A stretch of DNA of 38,180 bases from an uncultured Eubacteriales bacterium (GCA_900315015.1 OMXJ01000027.1:1-38180); one strand, 5' to 3'. Numbered from the stretch's first letter, positions 1 through 9,231 are shown. Made by a program: numbers and translations. The notes: generated from the sequence alone by a model not told the origin.

Positions 1-16
1 GTACATATGACCTCCT

Positions 17-72
17 ATATTTAGTGCAATGCTTGCACTAAATATTATACCACATCCGAAACTGAAAAGCAA
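17..72 (-). promoter_or_regulatory. Promoter and palindromic operator of a gene leaving the left edge
   Basis: On the minus strand a -35 TTGCTT (72-67) and a -10 TATAAT (49-44) are separated by 17 bp. Just downstream, 17-45 is a perfect inverted repeat with 13-bp arms (core TTTAGTGCAA / TTGCACTAAA around TGC). A ribosome site AGGAGG (16-11) and an ATG (6-4) follow, so only the first two codons of the gene are inside the window. Two further half-sites containing AGTGCAAA lie at about 129 and 140, 11 bp apart. The layout fits an operon repressed by its own first product. A GntR/YtrA-type regulator is a guess from this class of operator; the protein is not visible. Confidence 0.7.
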
Positions 73-73
73 G

Positions 74-98
74 AAAAAATCCCAATTTCTTGGGATTT
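74..98 (-). terminator. Rho-independent terminator of the SLC13-type permease gene
   Basis: A hairpin with 9-bp arms AAATCCCAA / TTGGGATTT and a four-base loop lies about 120 bp past the permease stop. Read leftward it ends in a T-rich tract (TTTTTTCTT). A T-run on the other side could also make it work rightward. Confidence 0.6.
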
Positions 99-219
99 TT
101 GGGATTATTTTGGATCAATTTTAGTTTTAGTGCAAATCAAGTGCAAAGTTCACAGTTATAAATGCTCTTTTTTATGACTATAATTCTTCAAGTATCTTTT
201 TTAAAGTTTCGGGCATTTA

Positions 220-1359
220 TTAGTAAAATTTCCATCTACTAAGTAAAAATCCTGGTATTACAACTATTATAAAGAAAGCCCAGCTTATAAGAGTGAAGGT
301 TTTGATAAAGGCTTTTCCTTTACCAGGATATTCTCGTACATATATTCTATAGTTTATTACTGAAGCTAGAGATCCGATGAGTGATACAAGACCTGCTGTA
401 TCGGCTCCGTAAATCAGTGCTGAAAAATTCTCTGTAAATGGGTAGAGCACTATGGTTGATGGTACATTTGAAATCAGCTGACTTAGTGCTATCGACCACC
501 AATATTCATTATTACTTACTGTGCTTTTTAGGAATTCAGCAATTTTAGCATTTGCAGCTATGGATGATGAAAATATGAAAAAACATAGGAAGGTGAGGAT
601 CAGAACATAGTCTACCTTTTTAAATATACTTCTATCAGTGAAGAGAATACCAGCCATTACAATAAGTATGGCATATGGCCAGTAGGTGGTTCTTGTAATT
701 ATGACAAGAAGAACAACCAGGAATAAGGCAATATACGAAGCTTTTTTCTTAAGGCTACTCGCTTCCCCGCCTTTATTCTTCTCACTGCAATCTATTTTTT
801 CTTTAAGGTTCTTTCTATATAATACCAAAACAAAAATTATTAGTAATACTGCTGAAGATGCGCAGAGCGGCAGCATATGCAGTGAAAAATGCCATACACT
901 TACATCAATCTGTCCATAAAGGAATAGATTTTGAGGGCTGCCAAAGGGTGTAAGAAGCGAGCCTCTAATAGCTGCTATATTCTCCATGGATATGACTGGA
1001 AGTATATATTCCTCTTTATTTCCCTGTTTGAATAAAAGTATGGTAAGCGGTACTATAATGATGAGCGATACATCATTTGTAACAAACATGGATGTAAAGA
1101 ATACTCCAAATATCAAAAATAGTGATAGCTTAGGCATTGTATTAAATCTTGAGGCAAGTTTAACTATAGGATCTAATACATTTTCGCGTTTGAAGCCCTC
1201 TAATACCAGGAGCATCATAAATAATACTCCCAAAGTGCGCCAGTCAAGGTTTTTAAATAATTCGGCCGACGGTGGAGTTATAAATAGAGAAATGATTGCT
1301 GCAATAAGTGAGATTGAAAGCATCATTTCTTTTTTTATTATGTTGATTATGGTTTTCAA
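220..1359 (-). CDS. SLC13/ArsB-type anion permease
   Basis: Polytopic inner-membrane protein of about 379 residues with around ten hydrophobic segments, resembling the SLC13/ArsB/NhaD ion-transporter superfamily. Visible family-like features are an Asn-Asp motif followed by a helix near residue 96 (TNDVSLIII) and a second-half SNVPS motif like the SNVPA of ArsB-type carriers. The likely start is the TTG at 1359, because AGGGAGGA sits 5 nt before it. An upstream in-frame ATG at 1416 has no ribosome site. The gene has its own promoter at 1407-1435 and a terminator at 74-98, so it is probably monocistronic. The substrate (dicarboxylate, sulfate, arsenite or other) cannot be told from sequence. 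Confidence 0.75.
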   Translation of the reverse strand: MKTIINIIKKEMMLSISLIAAIISLFITPPSAELFKNLDWRTLGVLFMMLLVLEGFKRENVLDPIVKLASRFNTMPKLSLFLIFGVFFTSMFVTNDVSLIIIVPLTILLFKQGNKEEYILPVISMENIAAIRGSLLTPFGSPQNLFLYGQIDVSVWHFSLHMLPLCASSAVLLIIFVLVLYRKNLKEKIDCSEKNKGGEASSLKKKASYIALFLVVLLVIITRTTYWPYAILIVMAGILFTDRSIFKKVDYVLILTFLCFFIFSSSIAANAKIAEFLKSTVSNNEYWWSIALSQLISNVPSTIVLYPFTENFSALIYGADTAGLVSLIGSLASVINYRIYVREYPGKGKAFIKTFTLISWAFFIIVVIPGFLLSRWKFY

Positions 1360-1406
1360 GAAAATCCTCCCTTTGAAGTTAACATCATTTCGAAAAATTC
1401 TTAATG

Positions 1407-1435
1407 ATGATAGCATTAAGGAGCTATAAAGTCAA
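1407..1435 (-). promoter_or_regulatory. Promoter of the permease gene
   Basis: On the minus strand TTGACT (1435-1430) and TATCAT (1412-1407) are 17 bp apart and lie about 45 bp before the TTG start at 1359. Confidence 0.55.
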
Positions 1436-1572
1436 TTGTTTTTTTGGTTTACTTTATCGGGGATTTGGGATAAAATAGTAATGGATTATCTATAATTTGG
1501 ATTTAGTTTAAAATTATGATTAATTAACCATATCGGGTTTTTAGTACAATGTAGTGATTAATTATTCTTTAT

Positions 1573-3123
1573 ATGAGTTTTAGGAGTTTTATAAGGCGTA
1601 TGGATGCAGTGAATTTGTATCAGTTATCGAATATTTATGTTCTGAAAAATGATAAAAACTATTCGCTAAAGCTTAAAAGGTTCTATCAGGAGATTTCTTC
1701 TACTAAGGGAAATAACTCTGTTAAGGAAAATGAGCTGGATACTATATATAGTTTTGTAAATGAGATATTAGACATTGATGATAATATCTCTGTTTTGGAT
1801 GACTTTTTTTGCGGCTTTTCGATTCCTCATATTTCAAAGGAATTTGATCTGTTAAAGCTTTATAAGAGCAAGTGCGTGATTAATATTGAGCTAAAAAGCC
1901 AGCTTATCGATAAGCAGGATATTGAAAAGCAGCTTCTTGAGAATAGATTTTATTTATCACATTTAAAGTTAAAAATTTACAATTTTACCTATATAATGCA
2001 AAGTAGCGGCAAGGGACTTGTTTTCAGATTGTCTGAAAATGGGCTTGAAGAGAGCTCTATTACTGATATATATGATATTCTCTGTCAAAAGGGGAAGACT
2101 ATTAATAGAAATATCGAGGAGCTTTTTTCGGTAGAAAAATTTTTGATCTCGCCTTTTAATGATACTGAGGAATTCTGGAGCGGGCATTATTTTCTCACAG
2201 ATCATCAGAGGAGTATAAAAGAAGAGTTCTATACTGATATTCTTTATGACAGATTTGTTTATGGCTTATCAGGGGAAGCTGGTACGGGAAAATCGCTTCT
2301 TATTTATGACCTTGCGAGGGAAATCTGTAAGAGGTCAAAGGTCTGTATTATTCACTGCGGTTATCTTAACAGAGGGCATAAAAAGCTTAATACTAAATCT
2401 GAAAACCTTGATATTATAGATGATCAGTTCAGTAAGGGCGCGCTTTCTTCTTATGATTATATATTTATAGATGAGGCTCACAGGCTCTCAAAATGTAAGT
2501 TTAATGCCCTGATTGATGTTTACAGAAAAAAGCAGATTCCTATGATTTTTGCCTATGATTATTTTCAGGTGCTTACTAAACGGGAGATTAAGGAGAATAT
2601 TCCGTTAGAGCTTGAAAAACTTGGTTCGGATTTTAAACTTTTTAAACTCAGGAACACCATTAGAATCAATGATGATATACTTTATTTCATTAATAAGGTG
2701 TTCAATATTAAGACTCAGTTCCCTAAGTCTAAAGATGTAAGCTTTGAGAATATTGATGTTATTTATGTTGATAGCTATGAAGAGGCTTATTCTGTGCTTG
2801 AATATTATAAAAAGAAGAAGTATATGCCGATTTCATATTCAGGCACTGACACTGACGGATATGAGATTACAAGCCGTTTTAAGATGTACAGCAATACTCA
2901 TCATGTTTTGGGACAGGATTTTGATAACATTATAGTTTTTTTGGATAACAGTTTTCACTATAGCTCAGGAGGGCTTGAGGCCAATGAACAGCCATCATCG
3001 GATTATCTGCTTTTGAACATGCTCTATGAGAATATGAGCCGAGCAGTTGATAGGCTTGCAATTCTGATTATCGCAAATAAGAGACTTTATAATAAGCTTA
3101 TGGAAATAAAGCTAAAGTTATAA
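1573..3123 (+). CDS. Nuclease-like plus superfamily 1 helicase (DUF2075) protein
   Basis: A 516-residue ATP-dependent nucleic-acid enzyme. Residues 85-110 carry a PD-(D/E)xK-like nuclease pattern: EFD with D92, then a hydrophobic strand ending in E106-L-K108. From about 225 it has a helicase core of the DUF2075/Schlafen type: Walker A GEAGTGKS (234-241), DEAH (300-303), and C-terminal motifs including HHVLGQDFDNIIV and the motif VI-like NMSRAVDRLAILI. No strong ribosome site precedes the ATG at 1573. The ATG at 1600 has GGAG 13 nt upstream and could be the real start. It stands alone between a divergent permease and a lipoprotein gene. Similar nuclease-helicase proteins occur in phage-defence settings, but no partner is visible here. 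Confidence 0.7.
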   Translation: MSFRSFIRRMDAVNLYQLSNIYVLKNDKNYSLKLKRFYQEISSTKGNNSVKENELDTIYSFVNEILDIDDNISVLDDFFCGFSIPHISKEFDLLKLYKSKCVINIELKSQLIDKQDIEKQLLENRFYLSHLKLKIYNFTYIMQSSGKGLVFRLSENGLEESSITDIYDILCQKGKTINRNIEELFSVEKFLISPFNDTEEFWSGHYFLTDHQRSIKEEFYTDILYDRFVYGLSGEAGTGKSLLIYDLAREICKRSKVCIIHCGYLNRGHKKLNTKSENLDIIDDQFSKGALSSYDYIFIDEAHRLSKCKFNALIDVYRKKQIPMIFAYDYFQVLTKREIKENIPLELEKLGSDFKLFKLRNTIRINDDILYFINKVFNIKTQFPKSKDVSFENIDVIYVDSYEEAYSVLEYYKKKKYMPISYSGTDTDGYEITSRFKMYSNTHHVLGQDFDNIIVFLDNSFHYSSGGLEANEQPSSDYLLLNMLYENMSRAVDRLAILIIANKRLYNKLMEIKLKL

Positions 3124-3214
3124 AAAATAAGAATTGTTTTTGATATAATAATTGCAAAAAATAGGGTAATTATTAATATTTTTTGTGGAAATATGACAAA
3201 AGTAATAAAAACTA

Positions 3215-3243
3215 TTGAAAATGTATCAATAATATGATAATAT
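3215..3243 (+). promoter_or_regulatory. Promoter of the lipoprotein gene
   Basis: TTGAAA (3215-3220) and TAATAT (3238-3243) are separated by 17 bp and lie 45 bp before the ATG at 3288. Confidence 0.6.
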
Positions 3244-3287
3244 CTTAAATGTTTAACAATCTATGCAAAAAAGAAAGGTATATTATT

Positions 3288-4319
3288 ATGAAAAAGAAGT
3301 TTTTAAGTGTTATGTTATGTGCAGTTACAGTAGCTGCACTTACTACAGGGTGCGGTGCAAAGAAGGAAGAAGCTACTACAGCAGCTGCAGAAGCTACAAC
3401 AGTTGCAACAGAAGCTACTACAGAAGCTTCAAATGATGCTGATGCAGAGGCTACTACAGAAGCAACAACTGAGGCGGTGGCTGAAGCAACAACAGAAGCA
3501 ACAACAGAGGCGGTTGCTGAAGCAACTACAGAGGCGGTGGCAGAAGCAACATCAGAGGCGGTGGTTGAAGTAATTGCTTACGAGGATGCAGCAAAAAAGG
3601 CTGAAGAGCTTATCAAGAATTGTATGAAAAGCGATGAGTATTTCGAAGGCAAAATGGTGATGGATATCAATATGTCGATGACAATGGATATGCCTAGTGA
3701 AGATGGTACAACTAGCTCGCCATATACATTAGATATGGCAGTTAAGGCTGATATGGATGTTACTTCATGTCCTGATGCAAATCATACTAAGGGAACTATG
3801 TACATGAACATGCTAGGAATGGAACAGAATACTTTTACTGAAACCTATAACGATTATGTAGAGAATAAGTTATATAGTTATTCTGAGTATGATGGTTCTG
3901 GAACATGGTCTGTTTCAGATGCTGAACCAAAACAGAATGTTGATTATGGACAGCAGATTTCAGATAATCTTGATCTTTCTACAGCAACAGTAGAGACAAA
4001 TGCCGATGGTGATTATGTTGTTACAGCAAATCTTAATATGGATAGCCAGGATTCTAGTATTTCACAATTTACTTCTTTAGTAGGTGATAAGGCTAGTGAC
4101 CTTAAGGCTGTATATACAATTGGCAGTGATGGTGTAATTAAGAATATCGATGTTAATATGCCATCAAATATTTCATATAATGATCCAACTACCGGTGCTG
4201 ATGTAAATATTGCTAATTTTTCTATAGATGTTATTTATACAAGCTTTGATGAGAGCATTACTGTTACAGTTCCTGATGATGTAAAGGCTAGTGCAACTGC
4301 GACAGAGATTGATGAATAA
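3288..4319 (+). CDS. Secreted lipoprotein with Thr/Glu/Ala-rich linker
   Basis: A 343-residue exported lipoprotein. It has a basic N-terminus, a hydrophobic stretch and a lipobox-like TTGC with Cys22. Residues 24-100 are a low-complexity linker of repeated EATTEA/EAVAEATTEA units, suited to spanning the cell wall. The remaining 240 residues form a beta-rich globular domain with many Met-rich strands (VMDINMSMTMDM, TLDMAVKADMD). It recalls the LolA/LppX-like lipoprotein fold (DUF6612-type), but this is only an impression. The start at 3288 is chosen because AGAAAGG lies upstream and the signal peptide begins there; an in-frame ATG at 3249 lacks both. A terminator follows at 4346-4380. The ligand is unknown. 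Confidence 0.7.
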   Translation: MKKKFLSVMLCAVTVAALTTGCGAKKEEATTAAAEATTVATEATTEASNDADAEATTEATTEAVAEATTEATTEAVAEATTEAVAEATSEAVVEVIAYEDAAKKAEELIKNCMKSDEYFEGKMVMDINMSMTMDMPSEDGTTSSPYTLDMAVKADMDVTSCPDANHTKGTMYMNMLGMEQNTFTETYNDYVENKLYSYSEYDGSGTWSVSDAEPKQNVDYGQQISDNLDLSTATVETNADGDYVVTANLNMDSQDSSISQFTSLVGDKASDLKAVYTIGSDGVIKNIDVNMPSNISYNDPTTGADVNIANFSIDVIYTSFDESITVTVPDDVKASATATEIDE

Positions 4320-4345
4320 TTTAAATCAAATTTATATTAGTTGAA

Positions 4346-4380
4346 GACCATACCTGTGTATGCGGGTATGGTCTTTTTTT
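4346..4380 (+). terminator. Rho-independent terminator after the lipoprotein gene
   Basis: A 9-bp perfect stem (GACCATACC / GGTATGGTC) is followed directly by seven T. Confidence 0.9.
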
Positions 4381-4488
4381 AGGAAAAAATACCTTGATTT
4401 TAAGTTGTAGAAATGCGTATTTTATGGTATTATATTTAAATCAGGCTATGCTCTGAATTTAAAATTTATGGAAAATAGAGGTGGACCT

Positions 4489-5232
4489 ATGATAGACTTA
4501 AAAGAAGCTATTTTTGAGGACATTGAGCATAAGTGCTTTAGAATAGTTTTTGTAAGACATGGTGAGCCGGATTACGATGCTGACTGTCTTACTAAAATAG
4601 GAAATGAACAGGCGAAGGCTGCAGCAATTAGAGTTAAAGATGAAGGGATTTCAGAAATCTATTCTTCTCCAAATGGTAGAGCAAGGGAAACTGCTGCCTA
4701 TACAGCAAAGCTTTTGAATCTTCCGATTACTATTCTAGATTACATGCATGAAATTTCCTGGGGAGGCGAAAATATAAGTGATTGCGGACACCCTTGGACT
4801 CTTGCTGAAAAACTCATTGATGATGAAAATTTTGATTTTTATAAGGATGACTGGAAGAAGCATCCTTTCTTTGAGAAAAATGTAGCGCTTGATTATTATA
4901 ATATGATTTCAAAGAATATTGATGAGTTATTGTTAAAATATGGATATAAGCATGAAGGAAGAAGATACCTTTGTGATACAAATGAGGGAAAGACTATAGC
5001 ATTATTTAGCCATGGCGGCTCGGGAGCTTCAGCACTTTCTAATATTTTATCACTTCCTTTCCCTTATTTTTGCACAGTTCTTCCTTATGATTTTACTTCT
5101 ATTACCATAGTAAATTTCCCTGTATATAAGGGAGCTTATGTACATCCAAGACTTGAGCTATTCAATGATGCAAGGCATATCAGGGATATTTCCAGTGGGC
5201 TTGTAATTCAAAAGGAAGTCGATAAGAAGTAG
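4489..5232 (+). CDS. Histidine phosphatase family protein
   Basis: A 247-residue cytoplasmic phosphatase of the phosphoglycerate-mutase-like superfamily. The phosphohistidine motif is FVRHGEPDYD (R23-H24-G25). The second conserved histidine sits in LFSHGGSG (H175). A YSSPNGRARETA segment supplies the usual mid-domain arginine. The ATG at 4489 is preferred over 4468 because GGTGG lies close before it. The alpha-helical insert (about 85-150, with SWGGENISDC) is typical of uncharacterised clostridial members rather than of glycolytic GpmA. Its substrate is unknown. The next gene, an HD hydrolase, follows after 75 bp and could be co-transcribed. Confidence 0.8.
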   Translation: MIDLKEAIFEDIEHKCFRIVFVRHGEPDYDADCLTKIGNEQAKAAAIRVKDEGISEIYSSPNGRARETAAYTAKLLNLPITILDYMHEISWGGENISDCGHPWTLAEKLIDDENFDFYKDDWKKHPFFEKNVALDYYNMISKNIDELLLKYGYKHEGRRYLCDTNEGKTIALFSHGGSGASALSNILSLPFPYFCTVLPYDFTSITIVNFPVYKGAYVHPRLELFNDARHIRDISSGLVIQKEVDKK

Positions 5233-5307
5233 GACTAACTGTTAAGTAACCAAAAACATAGAAATGTATAGTCAAGCATACTTTTAGTTAGGAAAGCGAG
5301 GACCATA

Positions 5308-5898
5308 ATGGACGAGCGTTTAAAAAAGCAGATGGATTTTGCACTTGAGATTGATAAAGAGAAGAATATATTCAGGCAGACTCATTTATCCGGGTATGGC
5401 AGAAATGAAAATGATGCTGAGCATGCCTGGCATATGTCCATAATGGCTTATCTTCTGAAGGAATATGCCAATGAAGAGGTCGATATTGCAAGAGTAATGA
5501 TAATGTGTCTGATTCATGACATTGTAGAAATTGATGCAGGAGATACCTACGCCTATGATGAAGAGGGCTTAAAGACTCAAAAAGCAAGAGAGGATGCGGC
5601 AAAAGAGAGAATTTTTTCTCTCCTTCCAGCTGATCAAAAGGAGGAATTAATAGCTATTTTTGATGAGTTTGAAGCGTGTGAGACTCCTGAATCAAAATTT
5701 GCTCATTCTATGGATAATATTCAGCCTCTTATGCTTAATAACAGCAATAACGGAGCTGACTGGAAGGCTCACGGAGTTGATGCTAAAACAGTTTACGGAA
5801 GACACATTAAAACTAAGCTTGGATCTGAAAAGCTCTACGAGCTTGCTGATGAGATTCTAAAAGAAAATATAAAAAAGGGGAATCTTAATGGGAGCTAA
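5308..5898 (+). CDS. HD-domain hydrolase, YfbR/HDDC2-like
   Basis: A 196-residue metal-dependent phosphohydrolase of the HD_3 group, which includes 5'-deoxynucleotidases. Metal ligands in order are H39 (AEHAWHMS), H70-D71 (LIHDIVEIDAGD) and D136 (HSMDN). Family members dephosphorylate deoxynucleoside monophosphates; that this one does is inferred from the family. The start at 5308 has GAGG upstream. Its last codons overlap the start of the SNF2 helicase gene by 11 bp, so the two are translationally linked. Confidence 0.8.
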   Translation: MDERLKKQMDFALEIDKEKNIFRQTHLSGYGRNENDAEHAWHMSIMAYLLKEYANEEVDIARVMIMCLIHDIVEIDAGDTYAYDEEGLKTQKAREDAAKERIFSLLPADQKEELIAIFDEFEACETPESKFAHSMDNIQPLMLNNSNNGADWKAHGVDAKTVYGRHIKTKLGSEKLYELADEILKENIKKGNLNGS

Positions 5899-7774
5899 AT
5901 TTAAGGTCAAAAAGAGAATTGATGAGATGGTTTCTGATGAGGTCATGGAGATTCTTGATAATGCTTCTGTAGAGGAGCTTGGCCGCTCTGAAAAGGGCAT
6001 TAAGACAAAGCCTCTTATGGATGCAGGTCTAAATACCGTAGCTTCTATCATTAATTCTGATATTACAAGGCTTCGCAGAGTAGATGGCCTTGGTGAAGAG
6101 GCAGCTAGAAAGGTAAAGAAAATAGCCAATGACTATATGATCGATGCAAAAAAGCAGGTGAAAATAAGGCTTTCAGCTGATAATAAGAGTGAGGCGGCTA
6201 GTAATTTGATAGTTGCAGTCACTGAATATATCTCTGGCAAAGAGGTTTCAGATGAGGAGGCATGGTCTTTATTTTCTGCCGATCCTATTTCTTACTATAC
6301 AAGCATTGAAAAAATTGCTCCTGGTGTTCTAGGTAATGATGATACTAAGTATGGACTTCCAGAAGAGCTTGCTAAGGATGTAAATGAGCAGAGTGTTTCG
6401 CTTGAAGGACTAAACTGCACATTAAGGCGCTATCAGGAATGGGGAGTTAAATATGCTCTTCGCCAGGAAAGAGTGCTTCTTGGTGATGAAATGGGCCTTG
6501 GTAAAACGGTTCAGGCCATTGCTGTTATGGCTTCACTTAAGAATACCGGTGCTACTCATTTTCTTGTAGTCTGCCCGGCAAGCCTTATTACCAACTGGTG
6601 CAGAGAAATTGCTAAATTCTGTAACATTCCGGTTATCAGGATTCATGGCAGTGATAGAGAGGCGGCCATTGAAAAATGGAAGGATGAAGGCGGCGCAGGT
6701 GTTACAACTTATGAAACCACTGGCTATTTTACCTTTGATGAGGAATATAAATTTAATCTTTTGATAGTTGATGAGGCTCATTATATTAAAAATAAAGAGG
6801 CTCAAAGAACTAAGAATACCTTAAATATCTCAAAGCACGCTGATAGAATGCTTTTTATGACAGGTACTGCCATGGAGAATAATGTGGATGAGATGATTAC
6901 CCTGATGAGCTATTTAAAACCGGATATTTCAAGCAGTGTAAAGAAATTATCCTTTATGTCTGCTGCCAAGCAGTTTAGAGATAAGATTGCACCTGTCTAT
7001 TACAGAAGAAAGCGTGAGGACGTTTTAAAGGAGCTTCCTGAAAAGATTGAAACTAGGGAATGGTGCACCTTAGGGCCTGAGGAAGAAAAAATCTATGAGG
7101 ATTTTACTAGAAATAAGAAATTCATGGATATGAGACGTGTTTCCTGGAATATTGATGATTTAACTCTTTCGGCTAAAGCGAATAGACTTAGGGAAATTGC
7201 TGAGGAGGCAGAGGAGGATGGCCGCAAAATACTTGTCTTTTCTTTCTTTTTGGATACTATTGAAAAGGTTTCTTCGCTCTTTGGCGATAAGTGCATGCCA
7301 TATATAAATGGCTCGCTTAGTCCTGAAAAAAGACAGAGCATTATTGATGATTTTGAAAAGGCTCCTGCTGGCACTATTTTACCTGCTCAGATTCAGTCTG
7401 GTGGAACAGGTCTTAATATCCAGAGTGCCAGTGTTGTAGTCATTTGTGAGCCTCAGCTTAAGCCATCCATTGAAAATCAGGCGGTTTCCCGCGCTTACAG
7501 AATGGGACAGTCTCGAAATGTGCTTGTTTACAGGCTTCTTGCAGATGATACCGTAGATGAAAGGCTTCTTGAGAGATTAGAGGAAAAGCAGAAGGAGTTT
7601 GACGCATTTGCAGACCTTTCAGCTGCTGCTGAGGAAAGCTATGAGCTTGATAAGAAGCTCATCGGAGATATTATTCAAGAGGAAATTGATAGAATTAATG
7701 CTAAAAATGGCTATAAGGCAGAAGATACTGATATTGTAATGGAAAAAACTTCAGATAGCAAGGATGATACATGA
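5888..7774 (+). CDS. SNF2-family DEAD/DEAH-box helicase with helix-hairpin-helix N-terminus
   Basis: A 628-residue double-stranded-DNA translocase. Residues 20-80 look like a helix-hairpin-helix DNA-binding region (TRLRRVDGLGEEAARKVKK). The SNF2 core starts near 180: Walker A DEMGLGKT (200-207), DEAH (295-298), the MTGTAMEN motif III region, and a helicase C-terminal domain with SGGTGLNIQSA and the motif VI stretch QAVSRAYRMGQSRNVLVYRL. Members remodel protein-DNA complexes; no specific partner is evident. The start ATG at 5888 has AAAAGGGG upstream and lies inside the end of the HD-hydrolase gene. The last codons lie in a 47-bp sequence that is repeated just after the stop. Confidence 0.9.
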   Translation: MGAKFKVKKRIDEMVSDEVMEILDNASVEELGRSEKGIKTKPLMDAGLNTVASIINSDITRLRRVDGLGEEAARKVKKIANDYMIDAKKQVKIRLSADNKSEAASNLIVAVTEYISGKEVSDEEAWSLFSADPISYYTSIEKIAPGVLGNDDTKYGLPEELAKDVNEQSVSLEGLNCTLRRYQEWGVKYALRQERVLLGDEMGLGKTVQAIAVMASLKNTGATHFLVVCPASLITNWCREIAKFCNIPVIRIHGSDREAAIEKWKDEGGAGVTTYETTGYFTFDEEYKFNLLIVDEAHYIKNKEAQRTKNTLNISKHADRMLFMTGTAMENNVDEMITLMSYLKPDISSSVKKLSFMSAAKQFRDKIAPVYYRRKREDVLKELPEKIETREWCTLGPEEEKIYEDFTRNKKFMDMRRVSWNIDDLTLSAKANRLREIAEEAEEDGRKILVFSFFLDTIEKVSSLFGDKCMPYINGSLSPEKRQSIIDDFEKAPAGTILPAQIQSGGTGLNIQSASVVVICEPQLKPSIENQAVSRAYRMGQSRNVLVYRLLADDTVDERLLERLEEKQKEFDAFADLSAAAEESYELDKKLIGDIIQEEIDRINAKNGYKAEDTDIVMEKTSDSKDDT

Positions 7775-7828
7775 CCTAATGTTGTAATGAAAAAAACTTC
7801 AGATAGCTAAGAGGATACATGACCTAAT
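7734..7828 (+). repeat. Tandem 47-bp duplication over the stop codon of the SNF2 gene
   Basis: 7734-7780 and 7782-7828 align over 47 bp without gaps and with only a few substitutions. Both contain AAAAAACTTCAGATAGC and GATACATGACCTAAT. The first copy encodes the C-terminus and stop of the helicase; the second is non-coding. Confidence 0.85.
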
Positions 7829-7858
7829 ATATGTACAAATGTGAGGTGAGGTAAGGTA

Positions 7859-9007
7859 ATGATAAATGAATCTGTTTCAGAGAGAAGATACTATGAAAGC
7901 ATGGTTGAAAATAGTGTTTATCCAGCTGCAACAAGAATAGATGAGGTATATGGATCGAAATTCAAGCCCATGTTTTATTATAATCCAAGGAAAAACGCTA
8001 AAACAGCGAAAGAGAAGGTAGCTCTTAGGGTCGCAGAAGGAATGAATAAGCGTTTTAAAAGAAATGGTATTCCTAGCTCTTGGTTTTCTTCTTATGTTTC
8101 AGGCTTCACTTTTGAGGGCAATGTTTTTAAGCGTGTTCACGGAGAAAATATAGGAGATCAGAAAACTGCGAACAGCTTTAACCTTTTAGAGTATAGAAAT
8201 ATTTATCTCTGGTCTGTAAAAAAGGACATAAAAGCTGCATTTGTAAGCTTTTTGATGAACTATCTTATTATGATAGTGGTCGCTATTGTAGGCTGCACCT
8301 GCTTTTTAGCGCTTACAGGTGTTCTTGAAAATATGTTTGTGATGAGGGGGAGCTTCTTTCCGCATGAATTTAGTATATATTTTCGTTTAGAAGATATTTT
8401 AGGTACTTTTGCTGCAAGTTTATTTGCAGTGCTAATGAATTTTTCGTGTATACTTGCCATATTGATATGTATTTTGGTAGATTCAATACTTAAGCTATTT
8501 AATCTTACAACTATGGTGGTGGATGGAAATGACGGATATCTGATATTTGGTGTTTTTATTTTCATTAACTTAGTATTTGTACTTGGGGTTCTTAACTATC
8601 TAAAGGATAAGAGGATGAGAAACCGTGATAAATTCATGAGTAAGGGTCATCCGCTAATAAAGAACGGCCTTATTATCGGCTTTATATCGGCACTAGGTAC
8701 AATAGCCTTTGATTTAAAGTATCGGCATTTCGAGGATTTTAAAATGCTTGTTGATGTTTCTACCACCTTTGGCAGGGACTATGAAAGTCAGAATAACATT
8801 CAGATGATTTTTACTACTGTATATTTTGGAATCCCGCTCATTTTTTATCTGATTATTGCTTTAGTTGCCTTTATTTCAGCATTTATCGGTATGGTTTATT
8901 CACTTTATGATGCCCTTGATAAGTGCAGTTCTCTCGTTTTCTTTAAAAGATGGACAAATGAGTGGCTGCAGTGGGAACGAGATAGAGGAAATTTGATAAA
9001 TAATTAA
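7859..9007 (+). CDS. Unknown multi-pass membrane protein
   Basis: A 382-residue protein that I do not recognise. It has a soluble, basic and aromatic-rich N-terminal part (1-115) with YNPRKNAKTAKEKVA. About five hydrophobic segments follow, near residues 120-150, 180-210, 220-245, 260-280 and 315-345. The C-terminus is soluble (LQWERDRGN). The N-terminal Arg/Lys-rich stretch suggests a cytoplasmic start. GAGGTGAGGTAAGG precedes the ATG. No catalytic motif is visible. The gene stands between the SNF2 helicase and a gene with its own promoter, so it may be read with the upstream group. Confidence 0.6.
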   Translation: MINESVSERRYYESMVENSVYPAATRIDEVYGSKFKPMFYYNPRKNAKTAKEKVALRVAEGMNKRFKRNGIPSSWFSSYVSGFTFEGNVFKRVHGENIGDQKTANSFNLLEYRNIYLWSVKKDIKAAFVSFLMNYLIMIVVAIVGCTCFLALTGVLENMFVMRGSFFPHEFSIYFRLEDILGTFAASLFAVLMNFSCILAILICILVDSILKLFNLTTMVVDGNDGYLIFGVFIFINLVFVLGVLNYLKDKRMRNRDKFMSKGHPLIKNGLIIGFISALGTIAFDLKYRHFEDFKMLVDVSTTFGRDYESQNNIQMIFTTVYFGIPLIFYLIIALVAFISAFIGMVYSLYDALDKCSSLVFFKRWTNEWLQWERDRGNLINN

Positions 9008-9103
9008 TTGTAATTGGGATTTATAATTCGAAAAGGTTTTAGTCATAACTAATAAAAAATGTACGTTTTTTCTAATTTTATTTGTAAAATATTAAAATAA
9101 TTC

Positions 9104-9132
9104 TTGTAACATACCATAAATTGTGGTAAAAT
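9104..9132 (+). promoter_or_regulatory. Promoter of the retropepsin-like gene
   Basis: TTGTAA (9104-9109) and TAAAAT (9127-9132) with a 17-bp spacer lie 100 bp before the ATG at 9232. Confidence 0.5.
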
Positions 9133-9231
9133 GTATTAGCATATTATAAGTTGATCATTAAGGAAAATGTATTGAGGTTTATTTGGGTTTACACGAGTTT
9201 ACTAAAGTTAAAATTTAGGAGGGAAATTTTA

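Noticed and set aside
4468-4488. An earlier start for the histidine phosphatase.
   Set aside because: The ribosome site GGTGG lies inside this stretch, so the ATG at 4489 is the better start.
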